A stretch of 64,000 nt of DNA from Terriglobia bacterium (GCA_030041095.1 JASHON010000106.1:1-64000), one strand, 5' to 3'; positions 9,124-17,094 are shown, counted from the first letter of the stretch. Numbers and translations: made by a program. The notes: generated by a model not told the origin, from the letters alone.

Positions 9124-9648
9124 TTGCAGAGCTTGGCGGCGTTCGAGTTCGACGAGCTACTCAAGAAGACAACGGCCCTCCTACTGACCGCCGGAATTAA
9201 GGATCTGATGCTCGCCACTAGTCGGTTCATTCTCGAGAAGGTTTATTCGGCCATGTTGATGGGCGGCGTTACTAAACGGCTACGGGTGATGGCCATTATC
9301 GATGAGGCGCACAAGCTTTGCGGAGAGGGAACCGTTACGGCGCTCATCAAGGAAGCCCGGAAGTACGCAATGGGCGTCATCTTATCGCCTCAGGAGACTC
9401 GCGATTTTCATCCCTCCGTCTTCGCCAACACAGGCACACTCGTCGGGCTGGCCCGGGAGGAAGAGGACGCTAACGTTATGTCCAGGTATATGGGTTTGAC
9501 AGACAAAACGGAACGAACGCAAGCAAAGGGACTGCTCCTCAACCAGGCTAATGGCCATGCACTGATTCGGTCACAGCATTTTCTGCCATACGCGCAGGTA
9601 AAGATACTCTCATTCGAGGACAAAATTAGGCGCAACGGCAAAAGTTGA
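9124..9648 (+). pseudogene. C-terminal stump of a HerA/VirB4-like (DUF87) ATPase
   Basis: A 174-residue fragment starting at TTG. It contains the second half of a HerA/FtsK-superfamily ATPase: Walker B VMAIIDEAHKLCG, then IKEARKYAMGVILSPQETRDF (the sensor/Q-like region), SVFANTGTLVGL, and a C-terminal wrap with FLPYAQVKI. Walker A and the whole N-terminal half are absent from the window, so it cannot hydrolyse ATP as it stands. Homology begins about residue 6 (FEFDELLKK). Upstream the frame stays open but runs antisense to the neighbouring minus-strand fragment. An ATPase would complete the helicase-methylase-ATPase set seen upstream, so this is probably the decayed third component. Confidence 0.75.
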
Positions 9649-9748
9649 CACGACGCATCTGACAGAAAACTCGCCGTGCTGTCCTTGGCGGCTTAAAGTC
9701 CGGAAATTCGCCACATGCAACGCGCGAGGGCCGTCGTTTGTGCCTCCA

Positions 9749-10978
9749 TTAGCCGGTGACGGTTCCATCTTCTTTCAGGTAGGGCAAAAAATCTGAAGGA
9801 AACTCATTTTTCAGCATCCGACGCACAATGCACTTTGTCAGTGGCAGCCATCGGTTGACTTCCTCAGTGTGCAGCAGCTCGTCAGACGAAAGCGTAAGTT
9901 CCTCTCCTTCCAGCAGGCCTAGCGCGTGGCCTATCCGATCCCGTAAGGGCCTCAGAGTAGTAGCACTCACCTCGGCGACTGGCTTGCCCCGCGCCTCCGG
10001 CTGAAATATCGCGTCAAGTGACATAGCGTCCCACTCACGCTGGACGTGGAAAAGTGCCCGGAGCCATGGGACAAACTGACTCGGATCCGAGGGAATCACC
10101 TCGTCTGGGCGGCTGAATGTCTTGCCATCCCGGACGGCTTGTCGCTCGAGCCGTTTCCGCCGAGCACTTATGGCTTCGGCAATTTTGAAGAAGCAAAGGA
10201 ACTGATAAACGGCAGTGCTGTTCAACGCCTCCCGATACAAGCTGGCACAACCCCGGAATTCCTTATCGAGTAGCGCAAATGGCCTTATTGAGAGCGGTGC
10301 CTCCCGAAACGCGGTCACAATACTCATCTGCGTGTTTCCAGTCCTCAGTTCCTTGCTCTCGATCTGGAACACATGCAACGGAACGTCCAACTCGGCGGAC
10401 CACTTACTCAGCGATGTTGCCAGGGCACGATAGCATTTGCGCACACTGTCCATCAGGCTCTCGGCGCGAAATGGTTTCGATTTGATCTTACCTAGATACC
10501 CGCGCTTGTTCGGAAATCCGATAAATTCAAAATGCCCGTCTTCCGTGTTCCCGGCGATCAGTATGCAGTCGGCATTAGCATCGCCCGGCGGAGAAAACGC
10601 GGGTTTGGAGATAGCTAGGTGCGAATCGCCCTCCAACCCCTCAGCGAAGGAGTGCTGGTTCTCAGGAATTGGGCTGAAGCCGGGCCGGTTCAATACGAAC
10701 ACGCATTCATAGTCGCCAGGCAATCCCTTCGGAGCACCCAGATTCCTTGGGTCGCCGGGGTCTCGGTACTGGTTCACCGCCAAAAGATGCTGCGCTTGTC
10801 CCCCCAGCCCCATGACCTTAACATTGGCGCGCAGACTTGGATTCGAGGCTGCTGCTCTCGCCGTCCACGAGTCACGCGTTGGCTGCCGAGCGGCCGTTCT
10901 CGGCTGCCCGCCGTGGCAGTGCTTGTATTTCCTTCCGCTCCCACAGGGACACGGATCGTTCCTGCCGACCTTCCTCAT
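9749..10978 (-). CDS. SEC-C motif protein of unknown function
   Basis: About 409 residues with an N-terminal SEC-C zinc motif ([18 protein letters not shown]), as at the C-terminus of SecA and in many uncharacterised proteins. ATG 10978 is chosen because it places [12 protein letters not shown] at the very start, the usual arrangement; an ATG at 10990 adds four residues. The remainder (for example [20 protein letters not shown] and [18 protein letters not shown]) is not a family I recognise and has no membrane segments. SEC-C proteins of this size are common in mobile and defence islands. It is transcribed toward the ATPase stump and is separated from the tRNA by about 0.7 kb. Confidence 0.75.
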   Translation of the reverse strand: MRKVGRNDPCPCGSGRKYKHCHGGQPRTAARQPTRDSWTARAAASNPSLRANVKVMGLGGQAQHLLAVNQYRDPGDPRNLGAPKGLPGDYECVFVLNRPGFSPIPENQHSFAEGLEGDSHLAISKPAFSPPGDANADCILIAGNTEDGHFEFIGFPNKRGYLGKIKSKPFRAESLMDSVRKCYRALATSLSKWSAELDVPLHVFQIESKELRTGNTQMSIVTAFREAPLSIRPFALLDKEFRGCASLYREALNSTAVYQFLCFFKIAEAISARRKRLERQAVRDGKTFSRPDEVIPSDPSQFVPWLRALFHVQREWDAMSLDAIFQPEARGKPVAEVSATTLRPLRDRIGHALGLLEGEELTLSSDELLHTEEVNRWLPLTKCIVRRMLKNEFPSDFLPYLKEDGTVTG

Positions 10979-11476
10979 ATTCCCGAGCATAGCAGGCAGT
11001 CAGACCTTCGTCGGGCAGGTCCTCTGCATTTTACGGCTGACGGTCAACCGCGAACCTGAAACGCACACGGAAAACAATCCCGCCGCATGCTTTACCGTAG
11101 CAGCTATTCCCGAGCAAAAAAGCCAAAACTATTCCCACTGCGGGCAGCGCTTCCGATTCGTTCCCAGTCTGTCTCCCGGTTTAGCGAGCTCGGCCAGGTC
11201 CCCTTTTCCGCGCCTGTTCTCGCGGGCAGCGCTTCGGGGTCTTCCCTGCGCCCAGCGGACGCATGCTCGACTTCTCCCGCGCTGCGGGACCCCTTCGGGT
11301 TGCGGCGCCTCCAAAACAATCTCACGGCCAAACGATGGTTCATAAATGGCCATCGGATGGTTCAAACCATGCCGCCAGATTCTTTTGGTCCCTCCGCAAA
11401 AGCCGCCTTGGGAGCAGGACCCTCTCGCTTTTGGGTGCCCCGCGCGAAGCGGGAGCAGAAAACGGAGGATTCAAAA
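10979..11476. other. Gene-free stretch with short repeats
   Basis: No convincing gene. Open frames here have low-complexity, GC-biased translations and no ribosome-binding sites. The stretch contains a 14-bp direct repeat (gcgggcagcgcttc at 11140-11153 and 11222-11235) and a palindrome atggttcaaaccat at 11357-11370. It lies between the SEC-C gene start and the ssb pseudogene, so part of it should hold the SEC-C promoter, which I cannot pinpoint. Confidence 0.4.
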
Positions 11477-11665
11477 ATGTACTAGAATACCGTAGACATC
11501 ATGGGCTTCCTCGGCGCCGACGCTGAGAACAAGAACACGCGGGACGGCGCTCCCTACACTGTCCTTTCGCTCGCCACCAAGCGGTCCTGGAAAGACGCCC
11601 AGGGCGAGTGGCAGTCGTACACCGACTGGCATCGCGTCACCTTAGAAAGGAGGCTTTCTAATTAA
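11477..11665 (+). pseudogene. ssb: Truncated single-stranded DNA-binding protein gene with amber codon 3
   Basis: From ATG 11477 the frame reads Met-Tyr-TAG-Asn-Thr-Val-Asp-Ile and then MGFLGADAENKN, TVLSLATKRSWKD, YTDWHRV. These are the N-terminal OB-fold strands of bacterial SSB (LxGxLGxDxE, LATxxSWxD, TxWHRV). A GGAGG ribosome-binding site lies about 8 nt before the ATG, so this was the true start. Codon 3 is TAG where relatives have a sense codon, a single-base nonsense change. Similarity stops after WHRV and the frame ends at 11665, losing the rest of the OB fold and the acidic tip. SSB genes are typical cargo of mobile elements, and this remnant sits 21 bp from the 3' end of tRNA-Ser. 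Confidence 0.82.
11643..11660 (-). terminator. Perfect hairpin downstream of tRNA-Ser
   Basis: TAGAAAG-gagg-CTTTCTA is a perfect 7-bp stem with a 4-nt loop, 26 bp past the tRNA-Ser 3' end in the direction of tRNA transcription. No T-run follows, so terminator function is plausible but weak. It also overlaps the end of the ssb remnant. Confidence 0.4.
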
Positions 11666-11686
11666 ATGGAACTAAACAGGACATTT

Positions 11687-11780
11687 TGGCGGAGAGGGTG
11701 GGATTCGAACCCACGTGCCCGCTTTTGGCAGGCAAGACGCTTTCGAGGCGCCCCCGTTATGACCACTTCGGTACCTCTCC
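11687..11780 (-). tRNA. tRNA-Ser (anticodon CGA)
   Basis: The minus strand folds as a class II tRNA. The acceptor stem GGAGAGG/CCTCTCC has discriminator G and an encoded CCA (11687-11689). The D-arm is CCG...CGG. The anticodon stem GGCGC/GCGTC surrounds the loop CTCGAAA, giving anticodon CGA. A long variable arm follows (CTTGCCTGCC...GGGCA), then the T-arm with GGTTCGAATCC. The long variable arm and G discriminator are serine identity features. It decodes UCG. Its 3' end faces the accessory island, the usual orientation for integrase target tRNAs. Confidence 0.95.
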
Positions 11781-12053
11781 GCGGCAACGATCTTCAAAAT
11801 TCACAACACTGCCGGAAACCCATCGGCTGACGTGGTGTCCGACAAACCAACGGACCATCCTGCACCACGTCAAGGCGCCTCTGCGCCTCCACGGCCGGTT
11901 GAAAACCTCGCCATGTCGGCGATATAGAATCGCCGTTAAGCTCTCCCTCGAAATGCGGGACAGGACGCTCACCCCGACTCACCTCCAGGCAACCTTCACC
12001 AAAAAAACGAGCCTAAAGCGGTCAAAGACGGCAACCCACCCACATCCGGCGTG
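11781..12053 (-). other. Hairpin-rich spacer between tadA and tRNA-Ser, possible structured RNA
   Basis: No protein gene is visible. Three consecutive inverted repeats occur. The first is tgacgtggtg/caccacgtca (11828-11837 with 11863-11872), enclosing tccg/cgga. The second is aggcgc-ctct-gcgcct (11873-11888). The third is cggcgat-ataga-atcgccg (11917-11935). Stacked perfect stems between two RNA-related genes suggest a noncoding RNA or a processed leader of the tRNA. The tadA-tRNA-Ser setting made me look for SRP RNA, but its conserved GGAAGGAAGCAGC-type apical motif is not present. Strand is inferred from the neighbours. Confidence 0.4.
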
Positions 12054-12587
12054 CTATCGCGCGCGCCGCTCGCGGAAGAACTGCTGCAAAAGAGCAGCGC
12101 ATTCATCCGCCAAAACTCCCTCAACAACCTGAAGCCTGTGATTTAGCGCCGAGTGGTTAACCACTTGAAGGGCAGAGCCGCAAGCACCAGCCTTGGGATC
12201 TCTCGCGCCATAAACTAAGCGACTGAGACGCGCCATGACGAGCGCGCCCGCGCACATGGCACACGGCTCGATTGTAACATAAAGGGTGCAACCACCCAGC
12301 CGGTAGTTCTGCCGCTTTTTGCCAGCCTTGCGAAGAGCGAGGATTTCCGCATGAGCAGCAGGGTCATTTCGCCGGATTGGCTGGTTGTGGGCTCTAGCGA
12401 TGACACGCCCGCCATATACAATCACGGCGCCGACGGGCACCTCGCGATCCTTCAAAGCGCGCTCTGCTTCGCGCAGCGCCAACCTCATGAACCGCTCGTG
12501 CTCGCTCTCGCGGGCCTCCTCTGTTGCAAAACACGCAGGTTCTTCCAACGCGTTCAACGCGTTCCGCGGGCCCTCGGCCGCCAGCAT
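12054..12587 (-). CDS. tadA: tRNA-specific adenosine deaminase
   Basis: 177 residues. It deaminates A34 to inosine in tRNA-Arg(ACG), letting one tRNA read three codons. The zinc-dependent deaminase motifs are complete: HAEIL with the proton-shuttling Glu, and PCAMCAGAL supplying the two zinc cysteines. GAVIV and TLYVTIEPC match the family core. The ATG at 12587 overlaps the Hsp20 stop by one base (TAATG), favouring that start and translational coupling. This start adds about 30 residues before the usual beginning at [13 protein letters not shown], so a downstream start cannot be excluded. A tRNA gene lies downstream. Confidence 0.93.
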   Translation of the reverse strand: MLAAEGPRNALNALEEPACFATEEARESEHERFMRLALREAERALKDREVPVGAVIVYGGRVIARAHNQPIRRNDPAAHAEILALRKAGKKRQNYRLGGCTLYVTIEPCAMCAGALVMARLSRLVYGARDPKAGACGSALQVVNHSALNHRLQVVEGVLADECAALLQQFFRERRAR

Positions 12588-13069
12588 TAATCTGAACCTC
12601 CGGCCTGCGCGCCAGAATCCGCATCTTCCTTAACTATCCTTACGACGATCTCGCTATTTTTCATGCTGGCAAACGCCTGCTCGGGAATCACTGATGAAGG
12701 CAGGTCGATTTCCCCAAGCATCGTCGGATGGCCGCTTGCGGCAGCACCATTCTGGTGTTGGCCCCAAATCAATAACTTCCGGCGGCTGACACCTACCTGA
12801 ATCTCATCCCGGCTGAACCCGGGCACTCCCACATGAACCACCCACGCGCCACGAGTGTCCGTGATCCGCACAGGTTCCGGCTTGATCAATTCGCTTTCTG
12901 CGTGGAACCAATCCTCCCAGTCATGTCCGTGGGCGAAGCCGCGAGCGGAGAAAAGCTCATACGCGCGGCACGCGATGGCTCTCTCGATCGCGCGCTCAAG
13001 CGTTGCCAACTCCTCACCGCGAACGATTCGCATATCTCCGGAATCTTGATTCAGGTCCGCTCGACTCAT
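12587..13069 (-). CDS. DUF2934 plus Hsp20/alpha-crystallin-like protein
   Basis: 160 residues in two parts. Residues ~25-60 ([19 protein letters not shown]) match the DUF2934 motif, a short helical domain common in Acidobacteria. Residues ~65-150 form an Hsp20-like beta-sandwich ([20 protein letters not shown], then KLLIWGQ, then [20 protein letters not shown]). Hsp20 proteins hold unfolding proteins in solution. The C-terminal IxI/V motif used for oligomer assembly is not obvious, though IVVRIV is close, so a non-chaperone role is possible. It is coupled to tadA by a one-base overlap and lies 69 bp from an inverted repeat that probably marks its upstream boundary. Confidence 0.8.
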   Translation of the reverse strand: MSRADLNQDSGDMRIVRGEELATLERAIERAIACRAYELFSARGFAHGHDWEDWFHAESELIKPEPVRITDTRGAWVVHVGVPGFSRDEIQVGVSRRKLLIWGQHQNGAAASGHPTMLGEIDLPSSVIPEQAFASMKNSEIVVRIVKEDADSGAQAGGSD

Positions 13070-13137
13070 TCTAATATCCCAGGCTCCAGCACGCTTTGGC
13101 GCTCGCTGGTTCCGAAAGGGTGACTGTTACGCCGCCG

Positions 13138-13169
13138 CTCAGCGGTTTGCCGGGTTAAACGGCGCTGAG
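13138..13169. repeat. Imperfect inverted repeat between dcw end and hsp20
   Basis: ctcagcg at 13138-13144 pairs with cgctgag at 13163-13169, and the inner gttt/aaac extends the stem. It lies just after the truncated glycosylase frame in the direction of dcw transcription and may mark the transcript end. There is no T-run on the minus strand. Confidence 0.45.
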
Positions 13170-13175
13170 ACGATT

Positions 13176-13292
13176 TTAGCATCCGACGGCCACCTTCCGG
13201 CAGTAGCGGCTGAGCCTCGGGCACTTATGGCACGCCATCACATCCCGCTGAAGCGTATCCAAAGCTTGTGCCGATCGAAAGAAGCGAGCCAT
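13176..13292 (-). pseudogene. N-terminal remnant of a uracil-DNA glycosylase (UdgB/type 5-like)
   Basis: A 38-residue frame beginning one base after the JAMM gene stop. ALDTLQRDVMACHKCPRLSR matches the N-terminal start of iron-sulfur uracil-DNA glycosylases, where the ACxxCPRL pair supplies two of the four cluster cysteines. The frame ends in TAA shortly afterwards, and nothing resembling the catalytic GxAPG or HPS motifs follows. The close spacing indicates it was once the last gene of the dcw operon. It is too short to act; assignment rests on this one motif region. Confidence 0.6.
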
Positions 13293-13293
13293 C

Positions 13294-13698
13294 TCACACG
13301 ACCTCGATGTCCAGCTCCGCAGCTTTTCCGTTGACAAACTCGAACGCTCGCAGCGGGCGAATGCTGTGAGGCGACACAATGAAATATGTGCAGGAAGGAT
13401 AGAACGCCATCGCCGCGTCGCGGGCGGATGGGACGTTTTCTGTATCCGGATGGGAATGATAAATGCCCAGGTGCTTAAGATCCGATTCGCGAATGCGCCG
13501 GAGCGTTCCAATCAGTTCCGCCGCGTCGACGAAAAACTCACATGGCGAAGCAAGAGCGTTCGTGGCGGGGAAGGCAGCGGTGATCATTCCGTCGGTTCCG
13601 GCGAGCAATCCGCAGCATTCAAGCGGCCATTCAACGCGCGCGTGGCAGAGCATCCGATCCACGACCGCAGCGCGGATTTTGACAGGATGGGGACCCAT
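13294..13698 (-). CDS. JAMM/MPN (Mov34, M67-type) metallopeptidase
   Basis: 134 residues with the full JAMM+ zinc motif: catalytic Glu in WPLECCGLL and the HSHP-x(7)-SARD ligands (YHSHPDTENVPSARD). Bacterial M67 enzymes cleave after a C-terminal diglycine of ubiquitin-like sulfur carriers (for example CysO-cysteine in cysteine synthesis); no ThiS/MoaD-like or E1 gene is nearby, so the substrate is unknown. The start codon directly follows the ftsZ stop (TGA-ATG), implying coupled translation with ftsZ. A glycosylase remnant follows one base after its stop. The motif is intact, so it should be active. Confidence 0.88.
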   Translation of the reverse strand: MGPHPVKIRAAVVDRMLCHARVEWPLECCGLLAGTDGMITAAFPATNALASPCEFFVDAAELIGTLRRIRESDLKHLGIYHSHPDTENVPSARDAAMAFYPSCTYFIVSPHSIRPLRAFEFVNGKAAELDIEVV

Positions 13699-14874
13699 TC
13701 ATTGCACGCCCTCCTTTTTCGACCGCATGAACGTGGGCATCTCAAGAAGCTCTCGGATGCGATCCTCCGCGCTTTTCACCTCGGGCGGCGCAATCACGGT
13801 CGGAGTGGCCGCCGCGCCGTCCTTGGACGCCTGCTCAGCGGCTTGCCCGGCTCCTGAAGATACCGCCCGCGCCACTGCAGCCATCCTTTGATTCTTGATC
13901 CCGGTAGCAATCACGGTCACCTTCACCTCATGGCCCATCGCCTCATCGTGCACGGCGCCAAAAATGATATTCGCGTTTTCGGAGGCCGCTCGTTGCACAA
14001 TCGTCGATGCGGCGTGCACTTCGTGAAGCGTGAGTTTGCTCGATCCTGTGATATTCAGCAGGATGCCCTGAGCGCCGTTGATGGACGCGTCTTCCAAAAG
14101 CGGGCTGGCTATCGCGCGATTGGTCGCGTCAACTGCGCGGTTTTCTCCACTCGCCGTCGCCGTTCCCATCACGGCGTAGCCCATACCCTGCATAATGGTT
14201 TTGATATCTGCAAAGTCGCGGTTGATGATGCCGGTGATGGTGATAATGTCGGAAATACCCTGCACGCCTTGACGGAGAATATCGTCAGCAATTCTGAACG
14301 CCTCAAAAAAGCTCGTCCCTTTGTCGACAAACTGCATGAGCCGCTCGTTTGGAATGCAGATCACCGTATCGACGGCTGCGCTCAGCTCCGCCAATCCCTG
14401 CTCCGCCTGCATCATGCGGCGCTTCCCCTCGAACGCGAAGGGTTTTGTCACCACAGCAACGGTGAGGGCCTCGAGCTCGCGCGCGAGGCCGGCCACGATG
14501 GGTGCGCCTCCGGTTCCCGTGCCGCCGCCCAGGCCCGCGGTGATGAAGACCATATCCGCGCCACTCAGAACCTCAACCATCTTCTCCGTATCTTCGAGAG
14601 CGGCGCGCCGGCCGATTTCCGGATTGGCTCCGGCGCCGAGGCCTTTGGTGAGCTTTGCACCCAGTTGAATTCTGACTGGGGCCCGTGAGGCGGTCAGCGC
14701 TTGAAGGTCAGTATTCGCAACTGCGAACTCGACGCCTTCAAGCTTTGCGTCAATCATCCGGTTGACGGCATTGCCGCCTCCGCCTCCCACGCCAATCACT
14801 TTGATTTTCGCACCGCGCCGCAGATCGTCCGTGAAATCCACTCTGATCTCGCCGTTTGCGTTTTCGTTTGCCAT
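13699..14874 (-). CDS. ftsZ: Cell division GTPase FtsZ
   Basis: 391 residues from ATG 14874, chosen because AAGGAG lies 6 nt upstream; an in-frame upstream start at 14931 would add 19 atypical residues. The tubulin signature [10 protein letters not shown], the T1-like [10 protein letters not shown] loop and the T7-region ([14 protein letters not shown]) are present. The C-terminal peptide [12 protein letters not shown] matches the conserved FtsA/ZapD-binding tail. It polymerises with GTP into the Z ring at midcell. It is last of the conserved division genes in the cluster, 60 bp after ftsA, in the usual ftsQ-ftsA-ftsZ order. Confidence 0.98.
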   Translation of the reverse strand: MANENANGEIRVDFTDDLRRGAKIKVIGVGGGGGNAVNRMIDAKLEGVEFAVANTDLQALTASRAPVRIQLGAKLTKGLGAGANPEIGRRAALEDTEKMVEVLSGADMVFITAGLGGGTGTGGAPIVAGLARELEALTVAVVTKPFAFEGKRRMMQAEQGLAELSAAVDTVICIPNERLMQFVDKGTSFFEAFRIADDILRQGVQGISDIITITGIINRDFADIKTIMQGMGYAVMGTATASGENRAVDATNRAIASPLLEDASINGAQGILLNITGSSKLTLHEVHAASTIVQRAASENANIIFGAVHDEAMGHEVKVTVIATGIKNQRMAAVARAVSSGAGQAAEQASKDGAAATPTVIAPPEVKSAEDRIRELLEMPTFMRSKKEGVQ

Positions 14875-14934
14875 GGCGGCTCCTTGATCGTGCAATCCGC
14901 TGTCACCAACCTCCGACTGCCAACCCTTCACCTT

Positions 14935-16158
14935 CTAATTCCGGTTCCGGAACGCTCCCGCGAACCTTGGCCAAAAGCCGCGTCGAACGGGTTCACGAAC
15001 TAACTGGAGGCGCTGCCCACGGAGCGCCAGGCCCACCACGGTTGCGTAGGTCGGGTCCGGAAGGCGCGCACCCAGGTTTTCGATTCCCGTCGGCTGGCCC
15101 GTCCGGACCGGAAGATGCAGCCTCTCTTCGGTCAAGGCAGCGAGCCCACCCAGCTTTCCACCACCCCCTACGAGAACAATACCGCTTCTCAGCCGCTCGC
15201 GCATGCCCGAATGGTCGAGCTCCTGAGCGAGCAAGTCGAGAAACTCATGGGCGCGCGGCTCAATGATATCTCGAAGCATCGAGTAAGTAACCAAGCGAGC
15301 TGGCTGCTCCCCGACACTCGCCGCTTCGAAAGGCGCGTTTTCGTCTTCAGATGAGCCGCGCGCGCCCCATTTGAGTTTCAGCTTTTCAGCTTCCGGGATC
15401 GGCGTGCGAAGGCCGATGGCAATGTCGTTCGTAAAGTGATCGCCGCCAACCGGGATCGACGAACTATATCGGACTGTTCCCTCATAGTAAAGGATGAGAT
15501 TGGAGTTGCCGCCACCCACATCGACCAGGCCAACGCCCAACTCGCGCTCATCCTGCGTGAGGCAGACTTCAGCCGCCGCTAGCGCTTCATAGATCGTTTC
15601 ATTAACGACAATTCCAGCGCGGTTCACGGCTGTGATGACGTTGTCGTGTGCTGCGGCCGAGGTCGTCACCAGGTGTATGCTCACTTCGAGGCGCGAACCC
15701 ATCATGCCCACGGGGTCGCGAATGCCATCCAGCGAATCCAACAGATATTCCTGAGGTTGCGCGTAAATCACCTTACGATCCGCCGGGAGGGTGACGGCCT
15801 GAGCGGCTACGAACACTCTTTTTCGATCCTCTGTCGTCACTTGCCGGCCTCCCTGGGATGGCTTGACCAGCATCACCGCGCCCCGCGAATCCACGCCCCG
15901 GATTTGCGGCCCTCCCACACCCACGTAGGCGTTGTCCACGGGTCGCTCAGCAGCATCCTCCGCGGCCTCAACCGCTTTTTTGATGGAGAGCACAACGGAA
16001 TCCAGGCTGGCAATCGATCCTCGCCGCCAGCCTTTAGATTCGGCGCAACCGAAGCCAGCCACCCGCAACTTCAGATCTTCGGTTTGCTCGCAAACCAGAA
16101 CGCAAGTTTTAGCGCTTCCCAGATCAAGCCCCACAATCGTCGGCCCCTTCGAGCTCAT
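14935..16158 (-). CDS. ftsA: Cell division actin-like protein FtsA
   Basis: 407 residues of the actin/Hsp70 ATPase fold: phosphate-1 loop GLDLGSAKTCVLV, phosphate-2 loop GLVDVGGGNSNLIL, and adenosine loop VLVGGGGKLGGL. An SHS2-like 1C insert follows the first strand set. The C-terminal end (RRGFWPRFAGAF) is the amphipathic membrane-targeting helix. FtsA tethers FtsZ to the inner membrane and recruits later division proteins. It starts 9 bp after ftsQ, in one operon with ftsQ and ftsZ. Confidence 0.96.
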   Translation of the reverse strand: MSSKGPTIVGLDLGSAKTCVLVCEQTEDLKLRVAGFGCAESKGWRRGSIASLDSVVLSIKKAVEAAEDAAERPVDNAYVGVGGPQIRGVDSRGAVMLVKPSQGGRQVTTEDRKRVFVAAQAVTLPADRKVIYAQPQEYLLDSLDGIRDPVGMMGSRLEVSIHLVTTSAAAHDNVITAVNRAGIVVNETIYEALAAAEVCLTQDERELGVGLVDVGGGNSNLILYYEGTVRYSSSIPVGGDHFTNDIAIGLRTPIPEAEKLKLKWGARGSSEDENAPFEAASVGEQPARLVTYSMLRDIIEPRAHEFLDLLAQELDHSGMRERLRSGIVLVGGGGKLGGLAALTEERLHLPVRTGQPTGIENLGARLPDPTYATVVGLALRGQRLQLVREPVRRGFWPRFAGAFRNRN

Positions 16159-16167
16159 CTCTCGCCT

Positions 16168-17094
16168 TCACTGGTGGACGTTCGGCATGGCCTGCGGTTG
16201 AGTGCGGCTTCCCGTTTGCGGGTCCGGCAGGGCAGGGTCCACCACGACTTCGTTACTGTAACGGAGGTCCATGGAATTGATTTTAAGGTAGGTTTGGAGG
16301 GCGCGTGGCGCCAGCGCCGTGAATCGCGCCAGACGCTGATGGTAGTCCCTGTCGCCGAAATCAGCCATGATGGTCTGATCGCCCTGGACCAATAGTGCCC
16401 GAACATTGCCTCCGTCGCTCAAATACACTTCCGAGATCTGCCAGCCGGAGCCGCTGAGCTCATCGTGGGCTGCACCAATAAATCGGGAATACGAATTGAG
16501 CAGATCTTCACGCTGCGCCGCGTTGGCAATCGCATTGAGGCCGTGAATTACCGGAAAATCAAAAGTTGCCTTGGGAGGCGCAGGCAAGAACGTTCCTTGA
16601 GAGTCGACCAACTCGATTCGCCCGTCCGCGTTGGCAAACGCCACCGGATTTTGTTCTTCAATCCGCAGTGCGAGGCCATGAGGAAAAACACGGCTCACTG
16701 CTGCTGAGCGGACCCAGGGAAGGCTCTCCGCCCTCTTTCGTGCCTCTGCCAGATTTACATCAAAGATGCTTGACGGACTCCATGCGGCGAGGTCGTCGAA
16801 TCCTAGTTGGTCAAGAACCTGATCTCTCTCAACAAAGTGATTGCCCATTAAGCGCACGTCGCGGGCGGGACTTAAAGCAAAACGGCTCGATTGCTGAGCG
16901 CGCTCGACAACCTTCCAGCACACAGCGAGCAACGTAACCAGGACCGCAAAGTCAACTAAAACTATACCGGCCATCCTGGGCCAGCGCGTACGCCGCGATC
17001 GGCGCACACCGACCGGCCGTTCCGGCCGCCGGAACGGCGAGGGCTCGCCCGCCTCCCAGACTTCCAGGAACGAGATTTGCTCGGGAGAAGCCAT
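16168..17094 (-). CDS. ftsQ: Cell division protein FtsQ (POTRA domain)
   Basis: 308 residues: a basic cytoplasmic stretch (RRSRRTRWPR), one membrane span (~residues 42-62, IVLVDFAVLVTLLAVCW), then a POTRA domain starting ARDVRLMGNHFVERDQVLDQ and a beta domain ending near DLRYSNEVVV. FtsQ links FtsL/FtsB to the divisome. Divergent sequence is normal for this family; position between murC and ftsA settles the call. It is spaced 51 bp from murC and 9 bp from ftsA. Confidence 0.93.
   Translation of the reverse strand: MASPEQISFLEVWEAGEPSPFRRPERPVGVRRSRRTRWPRMAGIVLVDFAVLVTLLAVCWKVVERAQQSSRFALSPARDVRLMGNHFVERDQVLDQLGFDDLAAWSPSSIFDVNLAEARKRAESLPWVRSAAVSRVFPHGLALRIEEQNPVAFANADGRIELVDSQGTFLPAPPKATFDFPVIHGLNAIANAAQREDLLNSYSRFIGAAHDELSGSGWQISEVYLSDGGNVRALLVQGDQTIMADFGDRDYHQRLARFTALAPRALQTYLKINSMDLRYSNEVVVDPALPDPQTGSRTQPQAMPNVHQ

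Noticed and set aside
11087-11485. 132-residue plus-strand open frame upstream of the ssb remnant
   Set aside because: Low-complexity translation, no ribosome-binding site and no motif. The real signal here is the ssb frame beginning at 11477.
1-11686. Second copy of the tRNA-Ser 3' end as att site
   Set aside because: I looked for the tggcggagagggtggg word left of the tRNA and did not find it within the window.
11781-12053. SRP RNA gene (ffs) beside tRNA-Ser
   Set aside because: The expected conserved apical motif of SRP RNA is not found on either strand, so I kept only an unclassified structured spacer.
13138-13169. Rho-independent terminator for dcw
   Set aside because: The inverted repeat is good but no T-run follows on the minus strand, so I list it as a repeat only.
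13888-14688. 266-residue plus-strand frame opposite ftsZ
   Set aside because: Antisense shadow of a certain gene with codon usage dictated by ftsZ.
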